A DNA stretch of 64,000 bases from Streptomyces cyaneochromogenes. GTDB lineage: Bacteria > Actinomycetota > Actinomycetes > Streptomycetales > Streptomycetaceae. Both the position numbers and the translations under genes were made by a program. How positions within the stretch are numbered: position 1 is the stretch's first letter; each line of letters begins with the position of its first letter. Where the stretch lies: assembly GCF_003963535.1 (NCBI RefSeq), contig NZ_CP034539.1, positions 5,394,001 to 5,458,000 of the forward strand. Reading direction: 5' to 3'. This document shows, one piece after another, positions 52,251 to 60,166 of the stretch. Under the pieces are notes generated by a model. It saw nothing but the letters and a program-made list of their open reading frames with translations. It was not told the origin of the DNA and made no database searches.

Positions 52251-52278
52251 GTGTCGTTTTCGGCGATTGAATACGCCG
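52251..52278 (+). promoter_or_regulatory. 28-bp inverted-repeat element, copy before DUF5994 paralogue 5
   Basis: CGTGTCGT, spacer TTTCGGCGATTG, AATACGCC. It is the least symmetric copy but lies 36 bp before ATG 52315 and is followed by CCCGGGGCAGGGTTCGC, identical to the leader of the GNAT-like gene at 43715. Confidence 0.6.
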
Positions 52279-52314
52279 GGCCGGTAGCAGCCGGCCCGGG
52301 GCAGGGTTCGCGCC

Positions 52315-52917
52315 ATGACTGCGACCATTTCCCTCCCGCCGACAGCCGAAGCCGATGACCGTTCGCCGCCCTCCTCGTCCTCGCTCCGTCTGTCGCTGGC
52401 CCCCGCCGGCCCCGCACCGGCTCTGCTGGACGGTGCATGGTGGCCCCGCTCCCGCGACCTCGCGGCCGAACTCCCCGCCCTGGCCGCCGTACTGGATCTG
52501 TTGTGGGGACGGATCACCCGAGTCACGGTGAACCCCACCCACTGGCCGGTCGTACCGCGCAAGGTGCCTGTTGCCGGGCACGTGGTGAAGGTGGGCTGGT
52601 TCCTGGCCGAGCAGGACCCGCACGAACTGCTGGTGCTCTCGTACCGGATGGGCCGCTGGAACCTCCTGGTGGTCCCGCCGCGGACGGCTCCCGTCTCGGC
52701 CGCCTGGCTGATGGCCGCCGCGAGCGACCCACTGGGCACGTCGACCGCGAGCCGGTTGATGGAGGAGGCGGCGCGCCTGCGGACGGTGTACGAGGCCGAC
52801 CGGGCCGTGGAAGCGGTCTGGGACTCCGAAGGTGGCCATGAGGCGCGCGATCCGGCCGCATGTCACCGGACCTCGATCGAGCCCGCCGCGCTGCCGCATC
52901 AGCTGACGGGGAGGTGA
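52315..52917 (+). CDS. DUF5994 family protein, paralogue 5, 200 aa
   Basis: ATG 52315 with AGGG about 9 nt upstream. Motifs: ALLDGAWWPRSRDLAAELPA, GHVVKVGWFLAEQDPHELLV and RWNLLVVPPRTAPVSAAWLM, followed by a helical, variable tail. It is the longest paralogue and the only one on the plus strand. Function is unknown. It is followed after 5 bp by a small membrane protein gene, so the two form an operon behind the 28-bp element, closed by the hairpin at 53209-53248. Confidence 0.87.
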   Translation: MTATISLPPTAEADDRSPPSSSSLRLSLAPAGPAPALLDGAWWPRSRDLAAELPALAAVLDLLWGRITRVTVNPTHWPVVPRKVPVAGHVVKVGWFLAEQDPHELLVLSYRMGRWNLLVVPPRTAPVSAAWLMAAASDPLGTSTASRLMEEAARLRTVYEADRAVEAVWDSEGGHEARDPAACHRTSIEPAALPHQLTGR

Positions 52918-52922
52918 GGACC

Positions 52923-53189
52923 GTGGAGACATTCGTGACCGTGATCGTGATCCTTGCGATGATCGCCCTCGGGGTGCTCCTCATCCACCTGCTCAACTCG
53001 CAGCACAGTGACCGCATCGCAGCCTTCCACTACGGCCGCTCCGGTACGCCTGTCCCGGGCCTGGGCCCCTCGGCTCGGCGGAAGGGCCGCGGCCGGGCGA
53101 GAGCGAGCAGCATCGCAGGCCGCGGTGCCCGTCGTGACGACGGGTCCGACCGACCGAGCCGACCGAACCGACAGCACCGCCCGAACTGA
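52923..53189 (+). CDS. Small membrane protein, 88 aa
   Basis: GTG 52923 follows GGTGAGG by 4 nt and lies 5 bp after the DUF5994 stop. Residues 5-24 are one transmembrane helix (TVIVILAMIALGVLLIHLLN). The rest is a cytoplasmic tail rich in Arg/Ser/Pro (SARRKGRGRARASSIAGRGA), probably unstructured. No family is recognised. Coupling to the DUF5994 gene suggests a shared process, perhaps at the membrane. Confidence 0.72.
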   Translation: METFVTVIVILAMIALGVLLIHLLNSQHSDRIAAFHYGRSGTPVPGLGPSARRKGRGRARASSIAGRGARRDDGSDRPSRPNRQHRPN

Positions 53190-53208
53190 CATCACCGCCC
53201 ACAGCCCA

Positions 53209-53248
53209 AGACCCCGGTCGCAGCACCGCACATGGCAGGCCGGGGTCT
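53209..53248 (+). terminator. Hairpin after the DUF5994-membrane protein operon
   Basis: Stem AGACCCCGG / CCGGGGTCT with a 22-nt loop, 20 bp past the stop. No T-run. Confidence 0.6.
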
Positions 53249-53683
53249 CCCATGTCCTGTGCCCGCGAGCCCGGGAACGGCACAAGGCTGACAGGGAGGC
53301 CGATGAGCAGTCCGTCCGAAGCCGATCGGCTGGTTTCCGACCCAGATCGGCCCACACCAACCCACACCGGCCCCCGCCGACCCGACCCGTTCTGCCGGCC
53401 GGGCTTCCAACACCGCCGTCCGGGCCTCGGGCGGCACCGGCACCCGTCCAGGACACGATGTCCGCCGAGCACGGACCTTCCGTCCGACCCATGGCGCATC
53501 CCGGACGACCGATCCGCGATCCGCAACCGCGCTCGCCAACCCGGGCTGCCGGAGCGGCCGTTCACCCCTCACCCGCCCACGTCCCGTATCCGCGGCATGC
53601 CACGAGGGCCGAACCCGGCCCGAAGCCTGTCCAGCCCCGCTGCAACCTCCGCTGGGCTACTTCGTACGTCGAACCGAGGAGCC
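53249..53683. other. Intergenic region, nothing recognised
   Basis: Frames on both strands are Pro/Arg-rich and lack codon bias. It should contain the promoter of the STAS-GNAT pair; the 28-bp element is not present. Confidence 0.45.
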
Positions 53684-54055
53684 ATGCCCCTTCCACAACT
53701 GAACGTCCACCGGCACGACCACGCCACCCGCGCACTGATCACCCTCACCGGAGAGATCGACCTGGCCACCGCCCCGCTCGTGCGCGCCGCACTGGCCGCA
53801 TGCCTGCGCGACGGAATCCGCACCGCCGACGTCGATCTCACGGCGGTCACCTTCTGCGACGCCGGCGGACTCAACGCCCTACTCACGGCATCCCGGCTCG
53901 CCACCGATGCCGGAACGACCCTCCAACTGCACTACCCGCCACCGACCTTGGCCCGCATCATCGAGATCACCGGCTCAGGCTTCCTGCTCCACGACCCCCA
54001 CGCCGTTCGACCACCGTCGCCTCGGGCTCCCGCCGCCGCGGGCGGTGCGCGATGA
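53684..54055 (+). CDS. STAS-domain anti-sigma factor antagonist, 123 aa
   Basis: ATG 53684 after GAGGAG. The whole protein is a STAS fold: HATRALITLTGEIDLATAPL, then ADVDLTAVTFCDAGGLNALL. At the usual phosphorylation position the phrase reads CDAGGLN, where active antagonists have CDSSGL; Ser is replaced by Ala. It may be a permanently unphosphorylated, constitutively binding form. Its stop overlaps the start of the GNAT-like gene (ATGA), so the two are coupled. The partner kinase is not in the window. Confidence 0.83.
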   Translation: MPLPQLNVHRHDHATRALITLTGEIDLATAPLVRAALAACLRDGIRTADVDLTAVTFCDAGGLNALLTASRLATDAGTTLQLHYPPPTLARIIEITGSGFLLHDPHAVRPPSPRAPAAAGGAR

Positions 54056-54723
54056 CGGCCCCGCTCCGACGTGAGCCGCCAGGGGGCGCACCGACTCCCG
54101 CCCACGCGGTGCGCCTGCGCCGACTGAACCGCTGGCAGGCCGAGACCCTGCGGGAGGACCTGGCCGATCTGTACGTGGAGTCCTCCCGTGCGCAGGCAGG
54201 CCGGCAGTACCGGGGCCGGGAGGCGTTTCTGCGGCGGCTCACCCGTGACATCCGGCGACCCGGATTCGCGCTGCTGATGGCAGAGGACAGCGCCTTCGCC
54301 GGGTGTGCCTATGGATTCCCCGTACCACGCGAGGGGACGTGGTGGAGGGGGTTCGACGGGACCCTCCCGCAGAGCGTCGAACAGCTCACCGCGTCCGGCC
54401 ACGTCTTCGCGGTCACCGAGATCGTGGTGCATCCCCACACGGACGACCAGGACCTCGCCCGGCGGCTCCAGCAACGCCTGCTCGCCGACCATCACGCCTC
54501 GCTCGGGGCGACGCTGGTCGACCAAGCCGACGTTCCGGACTGCGACGCCTTTCTGTCCTGGGGCTGGCAGGACATAGGGGCGATCCGTCGCCCGCCGGAT
54601 CCCACGGTCCTGAGGCCATGGGCTCCTGTGCTGCTGCGGGCCATGATCCTTCCCCTCGGCCCACGCACGACTGCCCGCCCGGACGGCCTCGCTCACGAGA
54701 ACCGCACCCAACGGCCCGACTGA
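54052..54723 (+). CDS. GNAT-like protein, paralogue of the 43715 gene, 223 aa
   Basis: ATG 54052 is coupled to the STAS stop. Recognisable phrases are DIRRPGFALLMAEDSAFAGC, AYGFPVP, GHVFAVTEIVVHPHTDDQDL and ARRLQQRLLADHHASLGATL. They fit the strand-helix order of the acetyltransferase fold and align with the 234-aa protein at 43715-44419. The acetyl-CoA loop is not canonical, so activity is uncertain. Fusion of expression with a STAS protein suggests a stress-signalling context. It lacks the 28-bp element that its paralogue has. Confidence 0.7.
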   Translation: MTAPLRREPPGGAPTPAHAVRLRRLNRWQAETLREDLADLYVESSRAQAGRQYRGREAFLRRLTRDIRRPGFALLMAEDSAFAGCAYGFPVPREGTWWRGFDGTLPQSVEQLTASGHVFAVTEIVVHPHTDDQDLARRLQQRLLADHHASLGATLVDQADVPDCDAFLSWGWQDIGAIRRPPDPTVLRPWAPVLLRAMILPLGPRTTARPDGLAHENRTQRPD

Positions 54724-54984
54724 CCACCGGCGTACCGCCGGGCCGGGTGACAGCAGGGTCGCGCAGACACCGCGCACGTACGGTGCCCACCCAGCACTCA
54801 CAGGCAGCAGTTGCGAGAAGCCGACGCCGGAGGCCGAGAGGCCCGTGAGGCTTAGGTGATGTCGGCTCCGTGGCTCCGGCCGAGCAGCGGCTGGGGGCAC
54901 GGTGATGAGCCTGCTCGGACTCGGCAGGAGGGACCTGGCCCCAGCGACATCACGCTGTTCGGGCAGGGCAGCTGATCTCGGTGA

Positions 54985-55650
54985 TCACCGGGGCAGCGTC
55001 TGAGTGACGCGCCACAGCCGACGCGGCAGCTCGCCCTCCTCGAAGGCATGGACCTCGTTCAGGGTCCAGCCGTCGGCAAGGGTGTCAACGAGGGCGCGGT
55101 CGAAGAAGTGCACGGCGAAGCCGCCGTGCTCGTAGATGTCGTCACCGTGGGCGATACCGGTGCCGTAGTGGGAGTCGCCAGTGTGGCGGACGGTATAGAC
55201 GAAAGCGCCGCCGGGCCGCAGCACACGGCAGACCTCGCTGACCAGGGCGCGGATCTCCTTCGTGGACAGGGCCATGCACAGCAGCATGTGCGCGAACACC
55301 GCGTCCACCGAGGCGTCCGAAAGGGGCAGCGGGTCGCGAACGTCGTGCACGGCGGTTGTCACGCGACCGGCCACCCCCTGCTGCCGGGCTGCGACCCGCA
55401 GCTGGTCGAGGCCGGTGGCGGAGAAGTCGGTGGCCTGGATGATGAAGCCCTCGCGAGCGAAGTAGAGGGCATCGCGGCCGTGGCCGGCACCCAGTTCGAC
55501 GACGCGACGGGCCCCGGTAGCACGGAAGACGCCAGCGGCGTGGACGGCAGCTGCCGACGGCTCCTCCCCGTACATGCCGGGGTGGGCGGTGTAGGTCTGC
55601 TGCCAGTGCGCCCGCTGCGCGTCTGCCAGGTCCTGCCCGTCATCCGTCAC
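54985..55650 (-). CDS. Class I SAM-dependent methyltransferase, 221 aa
   Basis: GTG 55650 follows AGGAGGAAATCT, a very strong site. The SAM-binding motif is VVELGAGHGRDALYFAREGF (residues about 50-70), followed by the acidic strand IIQATDFS and motif SDASVDAVFAHMLLCMAL. The core matches small-molecule methyltransferases of the UbiE/TehB kind; TehB-type enzymes act on toxic oxyanions or chalcogens. It is divergent from the CmtR-type metal sensor across 103 bp with a palindrome, so it may belong to the same metal or metalloid response. The substrate is unknown. Confidence 0.85.
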   Translation of the reverse strand: MTDDGQDLADAQRAHWQQTYTAHPGMYGEEPSAAAVHAAGVFRATGARRVVELGAGHGRDALYFAREGFIIQATDFSATGLDQLRVAARQQGVAGRVTTAVHDVRDPLPLSDASVDAVFAHMLLCMALSTKEIRALVSEVCRVLRPGGAFVYTVRHTGDSHYGTGIAHGDDIYEHGGFAVHFFDRALVDTLADGWTLNEVHAFEEGELPRRLWRVTQTLPR

Positions 55651-55721
55651 AGATTTCCTCCTGCCCGGTGGCGGGCCGCGCGGGCCCGCGATTCGTTCCC
55701 TCCCAATCTAATCCATGATTC

Positions 55722-55733
55722 CCTGAATTCAGG
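55722..55733. promoter_or_regulatory. Candidate operator of the CmtR-type sensor
   Basis: Perfect 12-bp palindrome CCTGAATTCAGG in the 103-bp region between the divergent methyltransferase and sensor genes, 20 bp before the sensor start. Its position could control both genes. Confidence 0.5.
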
Positions 55734-55753
55734 ATTGGCTGTACTGTCGTGAT

Positions 55754-56089
55754 GTGCTGACCGTTGCCTCCGACATCGAAGTGCTGGCCCGCTTCGGCCG
55801 TGCGCTCGCCGACCCCATCCGCTGCCGCATCCTGCTCGCCCTGCGCCAGGCCCACGCCTACCCGGCCGACCTCGCCGACCAACTCGGCATCTCCCGCACC
55901 CGGCTCTCCAACCACCTGGCCTGTCTGCGCGACTGCGGCCTGGTCGTCACCACGCCCGACGGCCGCCGCACCCGCTACGAACTCGCCGACGAACGCCTCG
56001 GCCGCGCCCTCGACGACCTGCGCGCCGCAGTGGTCGCGGTGGAGGCCGACAAGACCTGCCCGGACGCGGACACGAAGGGCTGCTGCTGA
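55754..56089 (+). CDS. ArsR/SmtB-family metal sensor, CmtR type, 111 aa
   Basis: Winged-helix repressor that leaves DNA on binding heavy metal. GTG 55754 has no ribosome site within reach, so the mRNA may be leaderless. The HTH is YPADLADQLGISRTRLSNHL. Cys57 and Cys61 (ACLRDCGLVV) and Cys102 (KTCPD) fall exactly at the positions of the three Cys ligands that bind Cd(II)/Pb(II) in mycobacterial CmtR. A further Cys pair ends the protein. The stop overlaps the CDF transporter start (TGATG), so sensor and exporter are coupled. The palindrome CCTGAATTCAGG is the likely operator. Confidence 0.9.
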   Translation: MLTVASDIEVLARFGRALADPIRCRILLALRQAHAYPADLADQLGISRTRLSNHLACLRDCGLVVTTPDGRRTRYELADERLGRALDDLRAAVVAVEADKTCPDADTKGCC

Positions 56090-56802
56090 TGACCGCGATA
56101 TCCCTCGGGCCCTCCCCAGCCCGCCGCGAGGCGCTTGCCCGTCGGATACGGCTGCTGGTCGCCGTGACCATCACCTACAACGTCATCGAGGCCATCGCGG
56201 CCCTGACCGCGGGCACACTCGCCTCGTCCACCGCGCTGATCGGCTTCGGCCTGGACTCCGTCATCGAGGTCTCCTCCGCCGCCGCGGTCGCCTGGCAGTT
56301 CTCCGCCCGCGACCACGCGGTCCGGGAAGCCCGGGAGCACAGGACGCTGCGGATCATCTCAGTCTCGTTCTTCGCGCTCGCCGCGTACGTGACCGTCGAC
56401 GCCGTCCGTGCCCTGGCCGGCACCGGCGAGGCGGACCGCTCCCTGCCGGGCATCGTGCTCGCCGCCCTCTCCCTGGCGGTGATGCCGTTCCTGTCCGCCG
56501 CCCAGCGTCGCGCCGGACGGGAACTCGGCTCGGCCTCCGCGGTCGCCGACTCCAAGCAGACCCTGCTGTGCACGTACCTCTCGGCCGTGCTCCTGGCGGG
56601 TCTGGTCCTCAACGCCACCCTCGGCTGGTCCTGGGCCGACCCCGTCGCCGCCCTGGCCATCGCCGCCATCGCCGTCAAGGAAGGCCGCGACGCCTGGCAG
56701 GGCAAAGGCTGCTGCGCCCCGACGGCTGTTCCCACGTCCACCCCGTCGAACGACGACGCGGACGCGTGCGGCTGCCAGCCCGGCTGCACCTGCTGCTCAT
56801 GA
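56089..56802 (+). CDS. Cation diffusion facilitator-like transporter with Cys-rich tail, 237 aa
   Basis: ATG 56089 overlaps the sensor stop. Five or six hydrophobic segments are seen. The first, VAVTITYNVIEAIAALTAGT, and the second, STALIGFGLDSVIEVSSAAA, match CDF exporters, including an Asp in helix 2 where metal binds (the usual HxxxD is replaced by LDSVIE). The protein ends CGCQPGCTCCS, a probable soft-metal-binding tail in the cytoplasm; the canonical CDF C-terminal domain is absent. It probably exports Cd, Zn or Pb. It is coupled to the CmtR-type gene. Confidence 0.87.
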   Translation: MTAISLGPSPARREALARRIRLLVAVTITYNVIEAIAALTAGTLASSTALIGFGLDSVIEVSSAAAVAWQFSARDHAVREAREHRTLRIISVSFFALAAYVTVDAVRALAGTGEADRSLPGIVLAALSLAVMPFLSAAQRRAGRELGSASAVADSKQTLLCTYLSAVLLAGLVLNATLGWSWADPVAALAIAAIAVKEGRDAWQGKGCCAPTAVPTSTPSNDDADACGCQPGCTCCS

Positions 56803-56878
56803 ACATCTCGTTGCAGACCACCCTCGCCCCCGTCCGAAGCGCCGATACTGCCCGGGGGATCGACAAGCGGGGGCGACG

Positions 56879-57664
56879 GTGGACCGGATATGGGCAGGAG
56901 GGCTGGCCGCCGGCCTTCTGATCGCGACCGTGACCGCCCCGGTCGGCGTGTCCGGGGCCGTGTTCCTTCTCCCGGTCCAGCTCACCGTCTTCGGCGTGCC
57001 CAACCCCGCCATCACCCCGACCAACCTGCTGTTCAACGTCGTCGCCGGACCCGGCGCCCTGTGGCGCTACCGCCACGGCGGCGCCCTGCGCGGCGACCTC
57101 GCCAGACGCCTGGTACTGGGCACCCTGCCGGGTGTCGTCCTCGGTGCCGCCATCCGCGTCTTCGCCCTCCCCGGCCCTGACGTCTTCCGGCTCCTGATCG
57201 CCGCCCTGCTGCTGCCGCTCGGCCTGTGGCTGTGCCTACGAACCCTCACCCCGGCCCACCACCGCCCGCCGCTCGCAGGTGAGTTGTCCGCACACACGCT
57301 CACCGGCCTTGCTCTGGCGGTCGGAGTAATCGGCGGAATCTACGGCATCGGCGGCGGCTCCCTGCTCGGGCCGATCCTCGTCGGACGCGGCCTGCCGATC
57401 GCGCGCGTCGCCCCGGCCGCGCTCGCCGCCACGTTCGCCACCTCCATCGTCGGCGCCGCCGCCTACGCACTGCTTTCGCTGGTGAGTCCAGGAGACGTCG
57501 CTCCTGACTGGTGGCTCGGGCTCGCCTGCGGCACCGGCGGACTGTTCGGCGGCTACATCGGCGCCCGCCTCCAACCCCGCCTTCCCGAACGAGCCCTACG
57601 CCTCCTGCTCGGCACCCTCGCCGCAGTCCTCGGCGCGCTGTACGCCTCGCAGAGCCTGAACTGA
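56879..57664 (+). CDS. TSUP (TauE/SafE) family permease, 261 aa
   Basis: GTG 56879 follows GGGGGCG by 3-5 nt. Eight or so membrane segments; the duplicated family motif is visible in LLPVQLTVFGVPNPAITPTN (first half) and GIYGIGGGSLLGPILVGRGL (second half). TSUP proteins export or import sulfite, sulfonates or other small anions. The gene lies 77 bp after the CDF transporter on the same strand and may belong to the same metal-response operon, perhaps supplying sulfur species; that is inference. Confidence 0.88.
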   Translation: MDRIWAGGLAAGLLIATVTAPVGVSGAVFLLPVQLTVFGVPNPAITPTNLLFNVVAGPGALWRYRHGGALRGDLARRLVLGTLPGVVLGAAIRVFALPGPDVFRLLIAALLLPLGLWLCLRTLTPAHHRPPLAGELSAHTLTGLALAVGVIGGIYGIGGGSLLGPILVGRGLPIARVAPAALAATFATSIVGAAAYALLSLVSPGDVAPDWWLGLACGTGGLFGGYIGARLQPRLPERALRLLLGTLAAVLGALYASQSLN

Positions 57665-58281
57665 GCAGCCAAGAGCAGAGCCTGTCCTGACAAGCTGTCG
57701 GACTGCCGACGACCGCCCCCTTCGTCAGCAACGCGAACTTCCGCTTTGCGTACGCGATTTCACCAAGTCGACGCCATAGCGTGGTGCAGGTCACACGAAG
57801 TATGTCTCGCTATTCGAGATGGTCAACTGGATTGCTATGGGAAAGCGCCCGACAGTGGCGCTCAGGGCGCCCCTTTGCTGCGGGTTAGGGCACGCGGAGG
57901 ATGCAAAACCCCGACCTTTCGGGCTCGGCATGACTCGGCTCGCAGGCGGGCTGAGTGGCCGCATCGCGACTGCACACGTCGACGCCGTGCCCCGTGTACG
58001 TGGTCCGCTGCGCGTCGAGCCTTCACCCCGGGCTGCGGCAACAGGGGCTCCCGGTGCTCGTTGACCTCGATAACCCCCGAGCTGCGGCGAAGCTCTGCCT
58101 GTATGCGCCAACCGCAACGCGATCACCCGGATCAGGGCCCTGTTCGACAGACCAACCCGTTGATCAGGTGCGCGGATGGCTTCTCGGTATTGATTAGTCG
58201 GTGGCTTCGACTCCCTGATCAACTCCGCGGCCCGGAGATTCGGTTGTGCCTGAACCCAACCGGACAGAAGGGAGCGGGGCC
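57665..58281. other. Long intergenic stretch without a convincing gene
   Basis: Overlapping short frames on both strands lack codon bias. A minus-strand scrap at 57700-57780 (LGEIAYAKRKFALLT) vaguely resembles transposase sequence, too short to call. It should contain the promoter of the secreted protein gene at 58282. Confidence 0.45.
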
Positions 58282-58713
58282 ATGTCCCGTTCACTCCGCA
58301 AGAGATTCGCCGGCGCCCTGGCCGTCGCCGCCATGGTGGGTGGGTCGCTGACCCTGACCGCCACTGAGGCTGGTGCCGCCACCTTCCCTCCGCCTCGTCC
58401 CATCCCGCACGCCGCTTGCAACTCGCCCGTCTTCACCGCCTGTGTCGCGATCTCCAACCACAGCGTGGACGCGCACAGCTGGCGTATCAGTGTCACCGAG
58501 CCCAACGGCCACCGGTGGAACCGGTGCCTCCAGGGCAACCAGCCCGGCGAGACGAGCTACTACCCGAGCGTGTGGTTCTCCAACAGCGACCAGGTCTCGC
58601 TGACGGCCTTCCGCGGCGGGAGCTGCGAGGGATGGAGCCAGAACGACGACTGGTGGGGCGACTGGCGCTCGACCGAGGACCAGTACCACCTGATCGTCGT
58701 CAACAGGCACTGA
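58282..58713 (+). CDS. Secreted small protein, 143 aa
   Basis: ATG 58282 has GGAG 9 nt upstream. Residues 1-33 are a signal peptide (RKRFAGALAVAAMVGGSLTL, cleavage near AGA). The mature part has four Cys residues (ACNSPVFTACVAISN, RCLQG, GGSCEG), Trp-rich loops (WSQNDDWWGDWRS) and ends YHLIVVNRH, suggesting a compact disulfide-bonded beta fold. It is 72 bp upstream of a second secreted protein with similar Trp/Cys character. Function is unknown; candidates include carbohydrate or cell-wall binding or an exported toxin. Confidence 0.78.
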   Translation: MSRSLRKRFAGALAVAAMVGGSLTLTATEAGAATFPPPRPIPHAACNSPVFTACVAISNHSVDAHSWRISVTEPNGHRWNRCLQGNQPGETSYYPSVWFSNSDQVSLTAFRGGSCEGWSQNDDWWGDWRSTEDQYHLIVVNRH

Positions 58714-58785
58714 CCGCCGTACACCGCTCGCACCACCGGACCCTCTCCCCCCCCGTTGCCCCTCTCCCCGCAAGGAGCCACCCAA

Positions 58786-59436
58786 GTGCGTCCCCACGCT
58801 CTGACGACCCCCGCAGCAGAGCCCACAGTGAACGAGAAGCGCAGGAACCGCCGCTGGCCGGCGCCGGTGCTGAGCCTGGGTCTCGCCCCGCTCATCCTGC
58901 TGGCCTCGCCCGGCTCCGCCTCGGCGGACACCTGGTGCTGGAAGCCGGACGGCTACGACATCCGCAAGGGCGACACCACCTGGGCGAAGCCCCAGACCCA
59001 GGCCGCCAACACCTACCAGGACTGGGTGTGGCGCGGACCCACTTTCCGCTGCCCCACGAACTCACCCGGCTGCGGCTACCGCTGGGACGAGACGAAGACG
59101 ACGGGCTGGCAGTGGTCGGTCGGCGTCAGCGTAAGCAACCCCGTCCCGTGGCTCAACCAGGTGCTGGCCAGCATCACCCCCTCCTACGGCCGCAACGGCT
59201 CCACGTCCACCACCTTCAGCTTCAGCACCAACCTGAACCCGGGGCAGTACGCCCAGCCGATCCAGGTCGTGGAGCGCCGCTGGACGAAGGGCACCTTCGT
59301 CGGCGCCTTCCGCACCGACCACTCCGGCTGCGGCAGGGGCGAGGAGCGGTACTGGTGGGACGGCAACCACGAGTGGGGCACCTGGCAGGCCAACCTCAAG
59401 GTCAACGACTACGGCACCTACAACATCTGGAACTGA
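58786..59436 (+). CDS. Secreted beta-rich protein, 216 aa
   Basis: GTG 58786 follows AAGGAG by about 9 nt; a GTG at codon 15 of this frame could also start. The signal peptide spans residues 20-45 (RRWPAPVLSLGLAPLILLAS). The mature part has long alternating Ser/Thr-rich strands (GWQWSVGVSVSNPVPWLNQV, SITPSYGRNGSTSTTFSFST), many Trp residues and Cys near both ends. Such amphipathic strands occur in aerolysin-like pore formers, but I see no diagnostic motif. It lies directly after the 143-aa secreted protein gene and before a lipoprotein gene, all on one strand. Confidence 0.76.
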   Translation: MRPHALTTPAAEPTVNEKRRNRRWPAPVLSLGLAPLILLASPGSASADTWCWKPDGYDIRKGDTTWAKPQTQAANTYQDWVWRGPTFRCPTNSPGCGYRWDETKTTGWQWSVGVSVSNPVPWLNQVLASITPSYGRNGSTSTTFSFSTNLNPGQYAQPIQVVERRWTKGTFVGAFRTDHSGCGRGEERYWWDGNHEWGTWQANLKVNDYGTYNIWN

Positions 59437-59530
59437 CGCCCCCAAGCCGGCCCGGCCCCGGTGTCCCTGCACCTGCACCGGGGCTGGGCCCCTGCCCGTT
59501 CGACCTCCGAACTCGTGAGGACCCCCAGCC

Positions 59531-60166
59531 GTGCACTCGCGCCGTCTCCCCCGCACCGCCCTTCCCGCAGCCGCCGCCGTCCTGTGCGCTCTGCTGGCCT
59601 CCTGCTCCTCAGGCAACGCATCGTCGGACGCCGCTGCGTCCCCGAGCGGGGCCGGTCAGGTGACGACCGTCTCGCCCGAGCCCACCGCCACCCCCGCCGT
59701 CACTTCCTCGCCCAAGACCCTGCCGCCTTCCCACCTGTGCACCGTCCTCGACCGGTCCGCCGCCCGGCAGGTGCTGACCGACCCGAAGCAAGCTCCCCGC
59801 CTCGCGCCCGACAAGGGCACGGCTCCGGACTCGTGCAGCTACACCTCCGGTGACGGGACGGCCATGCTGACCCTCAACCCGTCCGCACGCTCCTACGACG
59901 CCGAGGTCTCCGCCTCGCACAACCTGGTCCGCGACCCGGCGTCGGCGGGCATGCGCGACGTGAAGGTCACCGAGGTCACCGGCCTGGGGCAGGGCGCGTT
60001 CAGTGAGACCGTCCAGGTGGTGCAGCCCAAGCAGGACGTCGCCTACGTGGTGTGGCGCGCGGGTTCCAAGGTCTGGGTGCTCACCCTCGCGGAGACAGCC
60101 GGGGCGAAGGGCGCCGACCGCCTCGTATCGCTGGCCCGGCAGATCACTCCCCGGCTCCCGCACTGA
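59531..60166 (+). CDS. DUF3558-like lipoprotein, 211 aa
   Basis: GTG 59531 has GAGGA 10 nt upstream. The signal ends in the lipobox LLASC at residue 25, so it is a membrane-anchored lipoprotein on the outer face. After a Ser/Pro/Thr linker, residues 65-205 resemble DUF3558 (HLCTVLDRSAARQVL, DSCSYTSGDGTAMLTLN, VTEVTGLGQGAFSE), a family of exported actinobacterial lipoproteins of unknown role. The final 23 bp overlap the end of the convergent STAND gene, so transcription from either side could interfere. Confidence 0.83.
   Translation: MHSRRLPRTALPAAAAVLCALLASCSSGNASSDAAASPSGAGQVTTVSPEPTATPAVTSSPKTLPPSHLCTVLDRSAARQVLTDPKQAPRLAPDKGTAPDSCSYTSGDGTAMLTLNPSARSYDAEVSASHNLVRDPASAGMRDVKVTEVTGLGQGAFSETVQVVQPKQDVAYVVWRAGSKVWVLTLAETAGAKGADRLVSLARQITPRLPH

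Noticed and set aside
53192-53572. 126-codon minus-strand frame
   Set aside because: It is Pro/Arg/Gly-rich without third-position bias, has no ribosome site and lies in an intergenic region with a hairpin.
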